Assembly (NCBI RefSeq): GCF_003231285.1
Contig: NZ_QKNS01000011.1
Location: 42,510 to 106,509, forward strand
Origin: Hymenobacter sediminis
GTDB lineage: Bacteria; Bacteroidota; Bacteroidia; Cytophagales; Hymenobacteraceae
Direction: 5' to 3'
Length of the DNA stretch: 64,000 bases
Both the position numbers and the translations under genes were made by a program. Shown here in pieces: positions 23,671 through 34,000 of the stretch. Under the pieces are notes generated by a model, which saw nothing but the letters and a program-made list of their open reading frames with translations, was not told the DNA's origin and ran no database searches. How positions within the stretch are numbered: the stretch's first letter is position 1; each line of letters begins with the position of its first letter.

Positions 23671-24837
23671 CTAGTTCAACACTAAGCTCGATTCAATACT
23701 GTGCTGAATGGTTATGGGCTTAATGTATTGACTATGGCGGTTGCCACAGGAAGCGAAAAAGCCTCCACATTGGCTTTGCACAGTGCAACCGCTGCAGGCA
23801 TCCAAGTAGATGTTTTTCCAGTCTGAAATAGACTGTCGTGCAAACTGCCATAAAGAGGGCGGCAGAATGCAGAGTTGATGATTATAGATGGATACGTGGA
23901 TGCGGAAAGCCGCCAAGAACTCTACTGCTTCCGTTAGCTCCTCCACGTAATCAGCTGGATCAATCCATAGCTTCTCAATATTATGGGGAGTGTACCCCGT
24001 GTTCTCGAGACCCATGAACGTGACGTGCTCTACAAAGGGCAAGTTCTTGTAAATGAAATGCGCCAGCTTCACAAGACGAGGAACCGACAGCTTGTGCAAC
24101 ACGATGCGGATCTCAACCCGCTGGTTCGCATAGGCTAAGTTGTGCAGTCCTCGTACCGTCTGATCAAATGCGCCGGAAGCCTGAACGATATAATCGTGCA
24201 ACTGGTAATGATCCGCGTATAGTGGAATGCCCAGCATTAACTGGGTAAGCTCCAGCTCCCCTAAGCGTTCTGCGAAACGACGATTGGCAAAGGTCCGCCC
24301 GTTCGTTAAACAGTGCAGTTCTGTTGTAGGCAGGTGTTCTTTGCAGAGGGCGAGCAGTTCAAAGAATTGTTCGCCCAGTAAGGTCGGCTCCCCACCCGTT
24401 ATCCCTAATTCAGGGCAGCTCTTTGGAATCAAGGGCAAAAGCTGGCGATGGATGTGCATTAAATACGGAACGTCGTCCCGATCCTTGGGAGGTTGCGAGC
24501 ACATTAAGCAGTTGCTATTGCAGCGCTCAGTGGCTAGCAAAAAGTTGTGCTGGGAGTTAACCCGATATTGGGTATTGATGCTGCCGCTCGTATCTAGGGA
24601 TACAAGGTCTCCTTCCTCAAGATGATGCAGGGACATGATACCGTATACAATAGGCATGCGCAGGGAAGCTGGCACGGCTAGCGTTGTGCTGAGAACGGCA
24701 CCAAACCCCAGGACGTCGACATCAGGGGTACCCTCTGTAAGCAGGAAGTGGTGGGGAGCGCTATTAAAAGGGTCGCGCGTGACCCGGCCTACCAGAGGGG
24801 AGTGTAAGCCCTGCGCAATGCCGCGGGTACGAAGCAT
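23671..24837 (-). CDS. hxsC: Radical SAM maturase HxsC of the His-Xaa-Ser system
   Basis: 388 residues from the ATG at 24837, eight bases after the hxsB stop; the longer frame upstream only shadows hxsB. The radical SAM cluster motif is CNSNCLMC (Cys 106, 110, 113), followed by ITGGEPTLLG (the GGE motif) and later strands. A C-terminal Cys-rich segment CSGCTVQSQCGGFFASC probably binds an auxiliary cluster. With HxsB it is thought to modify the His-x-Ser repeat protein HxsA. The order A-D-B-C on one strand matches the known Hxs gene set. The chemical reaction is not established. Confidence 0.9.
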   Translation of the reverse strand: MLRTRGIAQGLHSPLVGRVTRDPFNSAPHHFLLTEGTPDVDVLGFGAVLSTTLAVPASLRMPIVYGIMSLHHLEEGDLVSLDTSGSINTQYRVNSQHNFLLATERCNSNCLMCSQPPKDRDDVPYLMHIHRQLLPLIPKSCPELGITGGEPTLLGEQFFELLALCKEHLPTTELHCLTNGRTFANRRFAERLGELELTQLMLGIPLYADHYQLHDYIVQASGAFDQTVRGLHNLAYANQRVEIRIVLHKLSVPRLVKLAHFIYKNLPFVEHVTFMGLENTGYTPHNIEKLWIDPADYVEELTEAVEFLAAFRIHVSIYNHQLCILPPSLWQFARQSISDWKNIYLDACSGCTVQSQCGGFFASCGNRHSQYIKPITIQHSIESSLVLN

Positions 24838-24844
24838 AGAAATG

Positions 24845-26335
24845 TTAGTTAGAATCGGCAACCCAACTCCGGAAGATGCGCTCGATCTGCGGGTCGGCGT
24901 CCATAAGCTCGAAGAGATAGCGGATGATCTCCATATTCTTTTGGCAGAATACGCTCGTTGGTCGGTAGCCGTACATATCACCTTGCGTGGCGTGATGCAG
25001 CACAGGATCCGCGCCGCAGTACGTCTGAAAGGCGCATTCCGAGCAGCCTGCTAGAGATTCATTGGACCACACCTCCGCAATTTGCTTGGCCTTGCTGCCG
25101 TAGAAAATTTGCTCATAGGAATGCGTATCCAAATGGCCGAGCCGGAATTCATAATCCTGCATTTCAGCTAGCATTCTTGCTTCATCGGACGCATATACTT
25201 GGCCATCGTAGTTGAACACCACAACACCGTTAATAAGCCCCGCTGGCGATTGTAGATCCACGTAACCAATCGGGAAGGGAGTCAAGATTTTACGAAGAAT
25301 GATCGTGGCGTAATCCTCCCGAAAGAATTGTCCTTTAAAATTGCAATCCAGTATGTGGCCCAGTGCAGTTTTATAAAACTCGAGGAAGCGCTCCGTCTGA
25401 TACTTATTCTTCTTATCACTACGGAGGGCAAAACCATAGGGAGAAATAGGACGAAGAAAGATGCTATTGAATCCTTGCCGTATGTATTCGTCTACAATAG
25501 CTATCGGGTGCTCCAACGAAAGAGTAGAGGTCGTCATTAACGCCGATACGCGCTCGTGTCCCAGTACCGCTCGGGCCTGTGCGATACCTTCCACCGTGAG
25601 CTGATAACTGTTGCGCTTCGGCCGGTGGCGGTTGGCATTGTGTAAAAACTCAGGGCCATCCAAAGAGGTGGAGATCAAAATCTGGTTCTGATCACAATAC
25701 GCCAGGATTTCTGGGGTAACAACGGCTAAGTTGGTGCAGATCACAAAGGTGATTTGCTTCCCATGCATCTGGGCTTGCACTCGGGCTTGCTCGACTGCAT
25801 ACACAATCGTATCAAAAGCGAGCAGTGCTTCCCCTCCCTGAAATTCCATCGTGACGTGGGGATTCGGCGACTGCATCATGAGGGCAATCCCCTTATCAAT
25901 ATGCGCCCGAGACATAGTGAAGGCTTGGTTATCCGCGGTTACCCGAGAGACTTGACAGTAGTGACAGGTATGCTCACAGCGGAGAGTGACAACGAAAATG
26001 TGCAGGGCGGTGAAGGCATCCAAAAACGACTTTTTGGTTCGATACCTGGTCGCCATCACATCGAGCAATGGCACTTCTGCCGCGTCGCTGATAATAAAAT
26101 TTGCTAACAGATCGGCATATAATTCTGCATCCTGCACGCGGTCCAACTCCCGAGATACCAATCGCAGAACTGTTCCCCGGGGCACTAGTAGCCAATCGCC
26201 TACCTCGCTTACGATCACTTCCTTTTCCGGCGTTACCTCGTGAAAGCGGAAAGGAAGCAAACGATAGGGAGTAAGATCTACCTGATATTCGTTACTCGCC
26301 TTGAACTTGCGGGAGGGCTTGGTAATTACTGACAT
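24845..26335 (-). CDS. hxsB: Radical SAM maturase HxsB of the His-Xaa-Ser system
   Basis: 496 residues from the ATG at 26335; a GTG five codons upstream is possible, but a GGAGG would then abut it. The motif CEHTCHYC (Cys 120, 124, 127) binds the SAM cluster and EFQGGEALL is the SAM-binding GGE box. The C-terminus carries CSECAFQTYCGADP with a later VFCQKN, a SPASM-like auxiliary cluster region. The N-terminal 110 residues fit a peptide-binding RRE-like or HxsB-specific domain. The gene overlaps hxsD by 44 bases, indicating tight coupling. Confidence 0.9.
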   Translation of the reverse strand: MSVITKPSRKFKASNEYQVDLTPYRLLPFRFHEVTPEKEVIVSEVGDWLLVPRGTVLRLVSRELDRVQDAELYADLLANFIISDAAEVPLLDVMATRYRTKKSFLDAFTALHIFVVTLRCEHTCHYCQVSRVTADNQAFTMSRAHIDKGIALMMQSPNPHVTMEFQGGEALLAFDTIVYAVEQARVQAQMHGKQITFVICTNLAVVTPEILAYCDQNQILISTSLDGPEFLHNANRHRPKRNSYQLTVEGIAQARAVLGHERVSALMTTSTLSLEHPIAIVDEYIRQGFNSIFLRPISPYGFALRSDKKNKYQTERFLEFYKTALGHILDCNFKGQFFREDYATIILRKILTPFPIGYVDLQSPAGLINGVVVFNYDGQVYASDEARMLAEMQDYEFRLGHLDTHSYEQIFYGSKAKQIAEVWSNESLAGCSECAFQTYCGADPVLHHATQGDMYGYRPTSVFCQKNMEIIRYLFELMDADPQIERIFRSWVADSN

Positions 26336-26717
26336 AACTAGATGGTTCACCCTCCGGAAAATGAAAGCCTACGGGGTCTGATACTGGAGTCAGGAGCGGC
26401 TGCTCCGTGTCGTAGTTGGCAAACGCCTTTGCTACTAGCAGCTCTCGGATCGTTTGGGTTTCTTGTCCGATGAGCTCGCGTAGTTTAAAATCTACTAAAT
26501 CATTTTGGATACGGCTCAGCAGTGCTTCATCAGTAGTGTTCGGGGCGGTGGTTTTGCCTTCTGGCAGGCTCAGTCGTACAATGATACTATCCGCTTGGGG
26601 CTCTATGTGAACATCATACTCGCCCCCATACCAATAGAAGCATTTGTAAATAACTGCTTCGCTGTACGTCGCGCGGTCCAACCGAAGCTCGATGGGCGTA
26701 AAAGAGTCTAATGGCAT
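26292..26717 (-). CDS. hxsD: His-Xaa-Ser system protein HxsD
   Basis: 141 residues from the ATG at 26717, one base after the hxsA stop. It opens with MPLDSFTPIELRLDRATYSE and then AVIYKCFYWYGGEYDVHI, the recognisable HxsD pattern, and continues with a mixed alpha/beta domain (SIIVRLSLPEG, FKLRELIGQETQTIRELLVAKAF). Its role is unknown; it is invariably encoded with hxsB and hxsC and may deliver the substrate. The C-terminal 40 residues overlap the hxsB start in another frame. Confidence 0.85.
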   Translation of the reverse strand: MPLDSFTPIELRLDRATYSEAVIYKCFYWYGGEYDVHIEPQADSIIVRLSLPEGKTTAPNTTDEALLSRIQNDLVDFKLRELIGQETQTIRELLVAKAFANYDTEQPLLTPVSDPVGFHFPEGEPSSYVSNYQALPQVQGE

Positions 26718-26718
26718 A

Positions 26719-27429
26719 TTAATAGGGGCTGCGCAGAGCCGTAATTGTTTGGCTGCCGACGATACCATCGTCCGTAAAGCCCTTACTTACTTGGAAAAGC
26801 TTAACCGCTGCCTGGGTGATCAGATCGAACGTGCCACTTGCTTTTACGCCAGGATATGATCGATCAATGAGTAGCTGCTGCAGCGCGGCAACGTCGCTGC
26901 CACGGTCACCTAATTTTAGGACCCGCTCCCCTAAAATGTAGGAGGGCAATATGGGGGTAGAGTAGCCGCCTGATCCAGAGTAACTGGAAGATGACTTAGA
27001 TGCTGGTGGGCTGCTAGGAGTACTCGGAGAGGATGAGGGCGTATAAGAAGGACTGGGAGTATAACTTGGAGAGGGTGTATAGGAGGAGCCGGAGGAAGAA
27101 GGCGTGTAGCTGGAGGAAGAATAATGAGAACTGTGAGAGGAGTGGGAACTATGGGAACGGTGGGAGCTGTGCGAGCGGTGGGACGTATGCATCATGGCTT
27201 TGCTCCGGCTCGGATCCGCCATGTTCAGTTTAAGTACTAATTGAGATTTGCGCTTGGTAGTGCGGAGCCGCTCAATAAAGTCGTTCTCTAAAGGAATAGT
27301 GGTTGATTCTCCAGTCGCTGCTGCTTCCACCCGGGTACTACTGAAGGCAATCAGGCCAGTATAGAGAACCATAAAGGTTTTGGCCATCAGGGCCATAAAA
27401 CCATCTTCTTGCTTGTAATCGTCGGCCAT
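26719..27429 (-). CDS. hxsA: His-Xaa-Ser repeat protein HxsA with peptidoglycan-binding domain
   Basis: 236 residues from the ATG at 27429 (MADDYKQEDG). A hydrophobic N-terminal helix (MALMAKTFMVLYTGLIAF) probably targets it to the envelope. Residues 84-104 are seven tandem His-x-Ser triplets (HRS/HSS/HYS), followed by YTPS-x-S repeats and a Ser/Pro-rich linker. The C-terminal 65 residues form a peptidoglycan-binding domain (ERVLKLGDRGSDVAALQQLL, then DGIVGSQTITAL). This is the classic substrate of the HxsB/HxsC radical SAM pair and the first gene of the operon. The repeat His and Ser residues are the presumed modification sites. Confidence 0.92.
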   Translation of the reverse strand: MADDYKQEDGFMALMAKTFMVLYTGLIAFSSTRVEAAATGESTTIPLENDFIERLRTTKRKSQLVLKLNMADPSRSKAMMHTSHRSHSSHRSHSSHSSHSSHYSSSSYTPSSSGSSYTPSPSYTPSPSYTPSSSPSTPSSPPASKSSSSYSGSGGYSTPILPSYILGERVLKLGDRGSDVAALQQLLIDRSYPGVKASGTFDLITQAAVKLFQVSKGFTDDGIVGSQTITALRSPY

Positions 27430-27816
27430 ATACAACTGAATAAAGGAGTATGCGAAGCTAACAATACTTATCAATGATATACAATGTATTGCTGAGCTAA
27501 TTTGGACTAAGTTAATTCGTAGCAAGCAGGTTGGCTAACGATCTTATCTGCCAAGCCGCCCTGCTTACTACTGAGAAACGGCAGTGCATAGCCAATCTGA
27601 CACAGAGAGCGACTGCTCAGGTAAGAGGCGAAAGATCTACTAAAAAGCTTACTGCCGTGCTGCTTGTCTGGTAGACGAGGAGCACTTATCTTTCATGCCA
27701 GTTTTTACACTTCTACTCTATTTGTTCGCCTGATTCCTATTCTGTAAGATTTTGCATCGCAACTCTGTGCGCTTGTAGCACCCTATTTTCCTTTTTTTTC
27801 CTCTTACCCATTTTCT
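27430..27816. promoter_or_regulatory. Divergent intergenic region upstream of the hxs operon
   Basis: 387 bases between hxsA (minus) and a secreted protein gene (plus). It should hold the hxs promoter. The DNA next to hxsA is AT-rich (ttgtatatcattgataagt on the coding strand). No strong repeat or clear -33/-7 pair was seen. Confidence 0.4.
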
Positions 27817-29064
27817 ATGAAGCTACGGCTACTGCTTGTACTTATCCTGCTCTATTCTACCTCTTGCTTCGCCCAGCTAACCATGGTTAATCCCACGGAC
27901 CAACCGGTATCCGTGGCCGTTGGGTTCTATGTGGAGAAAGGATTATTTAAAGGCTGGAATACGAAGGGCTGGCTGCCCATCGCTCCCCATGACTCCATTA
28001 CCCTATTGCCCACTGGCATTGCGGGCGGCTCTTTCTACTACCATGGCGTAAGTGCGCTCTGTGACCAAGGCTATGCCGGTAACTATGCCCTGTTTGTGCA
28101 CCCATCGGAAGCCTTTGCCATTGCCAATGCCGGCACTGACGCTCCCGTTACTCTCAATAAGGATGTCAAGAAAGCGGGATTCGTTAAAGTCGATCTTCCC
28201 GCTGGCCAGCGCTCCTACCGGCTACGGCTGCCGGCCCTTAACTGCACTCAGCAAGGGCGTCGCACCGGGGAGTGGACAGTGTACCTGGATCGAGACAAAG
28301 AGGAAGTGCGCAAGCCAGAGCAGGCTACCTATGTCCGTCGCATCAGCTATCAACAGGGCGTACCCACGGGCCTGGTGCGGGACTACTATTATCCCAGTAA
28401 CGTCTTACAATGGGATGGCAAGCTGCTCAGCGAGCATCCGGCCGTGCCGCAGGGTACCTGCATTACTTACGATGAAACGGGCCGCAAGCGGGAAGAGCTG
28501 GTTTATCAGAACGGCCGCGTGACGGGTTCCACTCGGCGCTGGGACGCGGCCGGGAAAGAAATGGTCATCACCAGGAAGTACCGAACCGTCAAGATACTGG
28601 AGCCGCAGCAGGGCTATCTGGTCAGTTACTATAACCCCGGCAAGAGCCGCACGGTGATTCCGGTTACGCTGCCGCCAAATACGGTTTCCTGGTATTATGA
28701 ATTCACCGCTTTCCGCAATGAAGCCCAACTGCAGGCGGCGCGCACTCAGTTTAAACTCATGTCGGAGCTCTCGCGGCTCGTCGACCAAACGGGCGCGTTG
28801 AAGTTCGCCCTCACGGCCCTGAGTACCCCGCCCGGCGGCAGCATCTGTAACGTGTTCTTACTGGGCAGCCCCGAGCAAACCGACCTATTTCAGGCTAAAC
28901 AGGAGTTCTCGTACGTGCGCGAGGGCACCCGCAGTAGTCTGACGTCCGCAGTCGTGCCGGTATCGCAACCTGTCAGCCAGCAGGTATACCTGGGCCTGCA
29001 CAACCCGGACAACCTCTATGGGATTCATTATGCGCTGGAAGTCGTGGCCATCGTCGAGGAATAA
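27817..29064 (+). CDS. Secreted protein with MORN-like/YwqK-type repeats
   Basis: 415 residues with a clear Sec signal peptide, MKLRLLLVLILLYSTSCFAQ. The mature N-terminal domain (about 20-140) is beta-rich with YYHGVSALCDQGY. The centre has antitoxin YwqK/MORN-like units: GRRTGEWTVYLDRDKEE, ISYQQGVPTGLVRDYYYPSN and GRKREELVYQNGRVTGSTRRW. The C-terminal 150 residues form an unknown domain. It is probably periplasmic or surface-exposed. No partner operon; function unknown. Confidence 0.75.
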   Translation: MKLRLLLVLILLYSTSCFAQLTMVNPTDQPVSVAVGFYVEKGLFKGWNTKGWLPIAPHDSITLLPTGIAGGSFYYHGVSALCDQGYAGNYALFVHPSEAFAIANAGTDAPVTLNKDVKKAGFVKVDLPAGQRSYRLRLPALNCTQQGRRTGEWTVYLDRDKEEVRKPEQATYVRRISYQQGVPTGLVRDYYYPSNVLQWDGKLLSEHPAVPQGTCITYDETGRKREELVYQNGRVTGSTRRWDAAGKEMVITRKYRTVKILEPQQGYLVSYYNPGKSRTVIPVTLPPNTVSWYYEFTAFRNEAQLQAARTQFKLMSELSRLVDQTGALKFALTALSTPPGGSICNVFLLGSPEQTDLFQAKQEFSYVREGTRSSLTSAVVPVSQPVSQQVYLGLHNPDNLYGIHYALEVVAIVEE

Positions 29065-29304
29065 CGGTCCGGTTATCACCGGTCCCGCCCACGCCCAGTT
29101 GGCTTCTGAGGCTCACGGCCCAAAGAAGTAGTGACGGCCGCAATCTTCTAGAGACTTGCTACTTACCAGCGATACGGACTAGCGAATGCCTTTCTAGCGC
29201 TACGTAGGGACCATAAGTCGACCTCTCTACCAGCAATATGTCCATCACTTGTTCTCGTCACCCAATCGGGTTGACTATCTCTTCGCCCTCATTCCTATTC
29301 TCTT

Positions 29305-30957
29305 ATGACGGAATTATTACTCGCCCTGCTAATTGCCGCAGTGGTCTTCCTGTTGTTCCAACGCCGGAAAGCTAAAACGACCGAGCAAGCACTCGTTCAA
29401 TTACGTGTTACTGCCGAGCAGCAAGCCGCGGCGGCGCGCGCACGGGAAGCCCAACTGCAGCAGGAACTGGACCAACTCTCGCCCTACCGCCCGATCCTGG
29501 ATGCCACGCAGCATGCCCGGCAGGTTCGCTCAGCGGCGGACAATGAAGCGATCGATATCCGGACGCAGGCCCAACAGGAAGCCGCGGACCTACGGGCCGC
29601 AGCAGCCACAGAGCTGCAGCAGGCCCGCGCGGCTGGAAAAGAGCTGCGCGAGCAGGCAGGTGTCAAGGCGCGGGCGCTGCAAACGCAGGCTGACAGCCTC
29701 CTGCTGAATGCTACAACGGAAGCGGCTCGCATCGTGGCCAGCGCCAACCAGCGGGCCGAGGAGATTGCCGGCGAGGCCTTGGCGGCCGCTCGCAATGCCG
29801 CCAGCTTGGAAAAGACGGTGCAGGCGCTCAAGAATACGATCAGCGGCTACGGCGACCAGTATTTAGTACCCTCCTACTCATTGCTGGATGAGCTAGCCGA
29901 GGCCTTCGGGCATGCGCAAGCGGGCCAGGAATTGAAAAATGTGCGGGAGCGGACCCGGTTACTGGTGCGCACCGCTACAGCGGCTCAGTGCGATTATGTG
30001 GAAGCCGTCCGCAAGACTACGGCCGTCAACTTCGTGACGGATGCCTTCAACGGCAAAGTCGATTCGATTCTGGCCAACGTGAAGCACGATAACTACGGTA
30101 CGTTGGCTCAGCAGATCAAAGATGCCTACGCCCTGGTCAATAACTTAGGCAAGCCTTTCAAAGAAGCTCGGATCACGCCCGAGTACTTGGAAGCGCGTCT
30201 AGAGGAGCTCCGTTGGGCCACGATTGCCCATGAGCTCAAGCTCAAGGAGCGGGAGGAGCAGCGTCTGATCAAAGAGCAGATCCGGGAAGAGGAGAAAGCA
30301 CGCCGAGACTTTGAGAAAGCGCAGCGCGAGGCACTCAAGCAGGAAGACACCTTGCAGAAGGCGATCGACAAGATGCAGCAGCAAGCAGCCAAAGCGTCCG
30401 CTGAGCAGCGGGAGGCATTTGAGCAGCAGCTGCGGGACCTTGAAGGACGCCTGCAGGCCGCGCAGGAGAAAAATCAGCGAGCTTTGTCGATGGCTCAGCA
30501 AACCAAATCGGGCCACGTCTATATCATCTCCAACATTGGCTCCTTCGGTGAGCACGTGTATAAGATCGGCATGACCCGTCGTCTGGAGCCCTTGGACCGC
30601 GTGCGGGAATTAGGTGACGCCTCGGTTCCCTTTGAATTCGACGTCCATGCTTTGCTCTTTAGCGAGGATGCACCGGCCCTGGAGCGAGACTTACACCGTC
30701 ATTTTCTGCGCCAACAGGTCAACAAAGCCAATCCCCGCAAAGAGTTCTTCCGCGTGGACTTGGCTCAAATTCGCGGCGAGATCGAGCGACTGGGCATCGA
30801 AACCACCTGGACCTTGTCGGCGACGGCCCGGGAGTACCGGGAGAGCTTGGCGATTGAGCAGGCCCTAGCTAACAATACGCTGGACCAGGCCGAGTGGGAG
30901 CGGTTTCAACTGGAGAATGCCTCCACCGAGCTGCAAGCCGAAGAACAAGAACTGTAA
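29305..30957 (+). CDS. DUF4041-type coiled-coil protein with C-terminal GIY-YIG-like (T5orf172) domain
   Basis: 550 residues. An N-terminal transmembrane helix (LLLALLIAAVVFLLFQRRK) is followed by a long Ala/Glu/Gln-rich coiled coil (about 25-200), a DUF4041-like segment near 195-330 and a second charged coiled coil to 395. The C-terminal domain starts GHVYIISNIGSFGEHVYKIG, with LEPLDRVRELGDASVPF and a late RKEFFRVD, matching T5orf172/MUG113 GIY-YIG-like nucleases. Such proteins are often phage-related or defence-related. It is probably inner-membrane anchored with the nuclease-like domain in the cytoplasm. Active-site completeness is uncertain. Confidence 0.82.
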   Translation: MTELLLALLIAAVVFLLFQRRKAKTTEQALVQLRVTAEQQAAAARAREAQLQQELDQLSPYRPILDATQHARQVRSAADNEAIDIRTQAQQEAADLRAAAATELQQARAAGKELREQAGVKARALQTQADSLLLNATTEAARIVASANQRAEEIAGEALAAARNAASLEKTVQALKNTISGYGDQYLVPSYSLLDELAEAFGHAQAGQELKNVRERTRLLVRTATAAQCDYVEAVRKTTAVNFVTDAFNGKVDSILANVKHDNYGTLAQQIKDAYALVNNLGKPFKEARITPEYLEARLEELRWATIAHELKLKEREEQRLIKEQIREEEKARRDFEKAQREALKQEDTLQKAIDKMQQQAAKASAEQREAFEQQLRDLEGRLQAAQEKNQRALSMAQQTKSGHVYIISNIGSFGEHVYKIGMTRRLEPLDRVRELGDASVPFEFDVHALLFSEDAPALERDLHRHFLRQQVNKANPRKEFFRVDLAQIRGEIERLGIETTWTLSATAREYRESLAIEQALANNTLDQAEWERFQLENASTELQAEEQEL

Positions 30958-31064
30958 GCCAATTTTGACTTCTCATACGCCGATCAAGCTACTCCTCCCT
31001 TTGCAGGGCTTAATAACCTTCTGTCGATAACGGTATCCTTCCTCCCTTTTATCTGCTCCACGTA

Positions 31065-34000
31065 ATGTATTTACAGTTACCCGAATTGCGCACTACCATT
31101 ATCTCGGTGCCAAAATCCAAGAATACCGTAACTAAGCTTGTAAGTAAAGCCAGCCTACTTAAGGAGGTGTCGGCAGTTGAGCACTTAAAGGGTTTGCTGG
31201 TCAGCAGCAAGGAGCGGTCAGTTTATATAACGGATAAGGCAAAGGATATTCCCGAGGACCAAGAATATGTTGCGCATTGCGAAAAGTTGCCCACAATGGC
31301 AGCATTCAATAATCAAGAATTAGTCATTAAAAAATGGCTTAAGTCCCCGAACGGCTTCAATAGTCCAGGTGAGGTGGCGACTTCGTGGCGGGGAAAACTG
31401 TCCTTTCTGGAGGAGGACCGGGATGCTGGAATTAATGGGTTGCGTCAGCCACAGATAGGAGCCCTTTATTGCATACTAGGGCATCTCAAGCTGGCGACCG
31501 AGGCTGGTGTGGTGGTATTGCCAACAGGCACTGGTAAGACGGAAACGATGCTGGCATCCTTAGTAGCCAACCAGTGCCAGCGGCTGCTGGTGGTGGTACC
31601 ATCTGATGCTCTACGTACTCAAATAAGTGAGAAGTTTATTACGCTTGGATTGCTGAAAGAATTCAAGGTCTTAGCAGATGACACCGCTTACCCAGCTGTT
31701 GGAGTTATTCGAAACGGGTTTGCCAGTGCTGAAGAGTTTAAGCTTTTTGTGGCCAATAGTAATGTAGTCGTAGCTACTATGGCTATTTTGAAGAACCTTT
31801 CCGGTGAAAACTTGGAGCATTTGGCGGCGGAATGCTCGCACGTGTTTATTGACGAGGCCCACCACGTGAAGGCCAAGTCTTGGGAATACGTGAAGCAACA
31901 TTTCGACAACAAGAAGATTATTCAGTTTACCGCAACACCGTTTCGCAATGATGGGCAGCGACTAGAAGGTAAAGTACTATTCAATTTTCCCCTGCGCGAG
32001 GCACAAAGTCAAGGCTATTACAAGAAAATTGAATTCTTGGCAGTCAGCGTACCTAAGCTGAAAGAGGCAGACAAAGTTATCGCGGATACAGCTATTGCTC
32101 GACTTCGTGCCGATTTAAAACAGCACAACCATATCCTCATGGCTCGTTGCGCCACGAAAGAGCGGGCCGACGAAATATTTAAGCTGTATGAGCAGGAAAA
32201 AGATTTGCAACCTGTCCTGCTCTATTCCGGTGCGCCGCAGGCTAAAGAAAACTATCAGAAAATTCTCAAAAAGCAGGCCCGCATTATAGTATGCGTAGAT
32301 ATGCTAGGCGAAGGCTTTGACTTACCGGAACTTAAAATTGCCGCATTTCATGACATTCGAAAAAGCCTACCCATCACGTTGCAGTTGGCGGGGCGTTTCA
32401 CGCGCACGAAGTTTGACGAGGAGTTAGGAGATGCTTGTTTCATTGCCAACATAGCAGACCCAAACGTAACCGACGAATTGGAGGACCTGTACGCTCGCAA
32501 CCCAGATTGGAACAAGTTGCTGGCGAACATGAGTCATGGACGGATTGAGGAGGAGGTAGATTTTAAGAAACTGCTGGCCGGCTTTCCCAAGTTCGCAGAT
32601 GCACCGCTACCGCTTAATAACATCAAGATTAAGATGAGCGCTGTGGCGTACCAGAACAAAACAGATACTTGGAATCCAAGGAATTTTAAGAAAGGCCTAC
32701 CCGATTATGAGAAGGCATTCTACAAGTTTGATGATCTCAACTCAGAGGAGCAATTACTTATTATCATTACTGCTGACCAGAGCGGTGTAGAATGGTTAGA
32801 AGCCAAAGAAGTATATCAGCTCACCTGGCGGATAATTGTTGTGTATTGGGAAACGCGCAACAACTTACTCTTTATTCACAGCTCGGATAATTCCTCTTTA
32901 TACGAAGACCTAGCCGCGGCTGTCACCGACAATGGAGCACAGCTGATCAAGGGAATGGATGTTTTTAAAACATTCGATGGCATGCACCGCATTTTATTGC
33001 AAAATGTAGGTTTACGCAACTGGGTAGGAAAAGATCTGCAGTTCCGAATGATGATGGGCCGTGACCTAGAACAGGCCATCAGCATGATTGAGAAGCAAAA
33101 GGGCGAGAAAGCCTTTGTGATGGGAACTGGCTACGAGAATGGTAAAAAACGAAGCCACGGTGCCTCTTATAAGGGGCGTATCTGGATGAAGCGGGATAAC
33201 GATTTAAGCGTATTCCGGAAATGGTGTAAGAAGATTGGAGGTCAACTATTGGACCCAAAAATTGACCCGAATAAATTCCTGAAGGAAACGCTGATTCCTA
33301 CGACGATTGATAAATTTCCGAAGAGCATAGCGCCCGTGTGGATAGATTGGCACGAAAAGCTATACGATGAGCGGGAAACCTATTACAAGTTTACCCTAGG
33401 GAAAGAAACCGTCGACTTATCGGCGTTAGCAATTGAGATAGGAGATGATGCGACTGAAACAGCTTTAACATTTAGTATCGCCACTGATACTCAAGAGACT
33501 ATATTTCAGTTCGCGTTTGTAAGCGGCAAACGAGGAAATGATACATTTTCAGATTACCAGATTACGCGATTATCAGGGCCTGACGTACTGGTGAGCTACG
33601 GAAAGAGCTCCCTCTCAGGCATCGATTTTTTTAAGCGTTATCCCCCGACCTTTCGGCTGGCTGATGGGGCCTCGGTTAGTGGCAACGATTACCTGCAGAT
33701 CAAGCACCCTATCGGGACATTTGATAAATCAGCTATTGAGGCTTGGAGTTGGACGGGCGTGGACACGAGCAAAGAATCGCAGCGGGTGGAGCCTCGCAAA
33801 GACTCGGTGCAGTATCACGTTATCCAGCAGCTGCTAAAACAGGACTATGACTACATTTATGACGACGATGGGTCGGGTGAGATGGCGGACATTGTAACGT
33901 TGAAGGTGCTGGCTGACCGAATACAGGTAGAGCTATACCACCTGAAATACGCTAAGAAAGGCAAAGTCAGCAAAGGAGTAGGGAACTTCTACGAAGTGTG

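Noticed and set aside
24838..24981. Longer start for hxsC
   Set aside because: The extra 48 residues overlap hxsB in another frame and look like shadow sequence; the ATG at 24837 follows the hxsB stop.
26999..27190. Ser/His/Pro repeat block that could be taken for a DNA repeat array or CRISPR
   Set aside because: The repeats are triplet-based and encode the His-x-Ser and YTPSxS parts of HxsA. There is no repeat-spacer structure. No CRISPR array was found anywhere.
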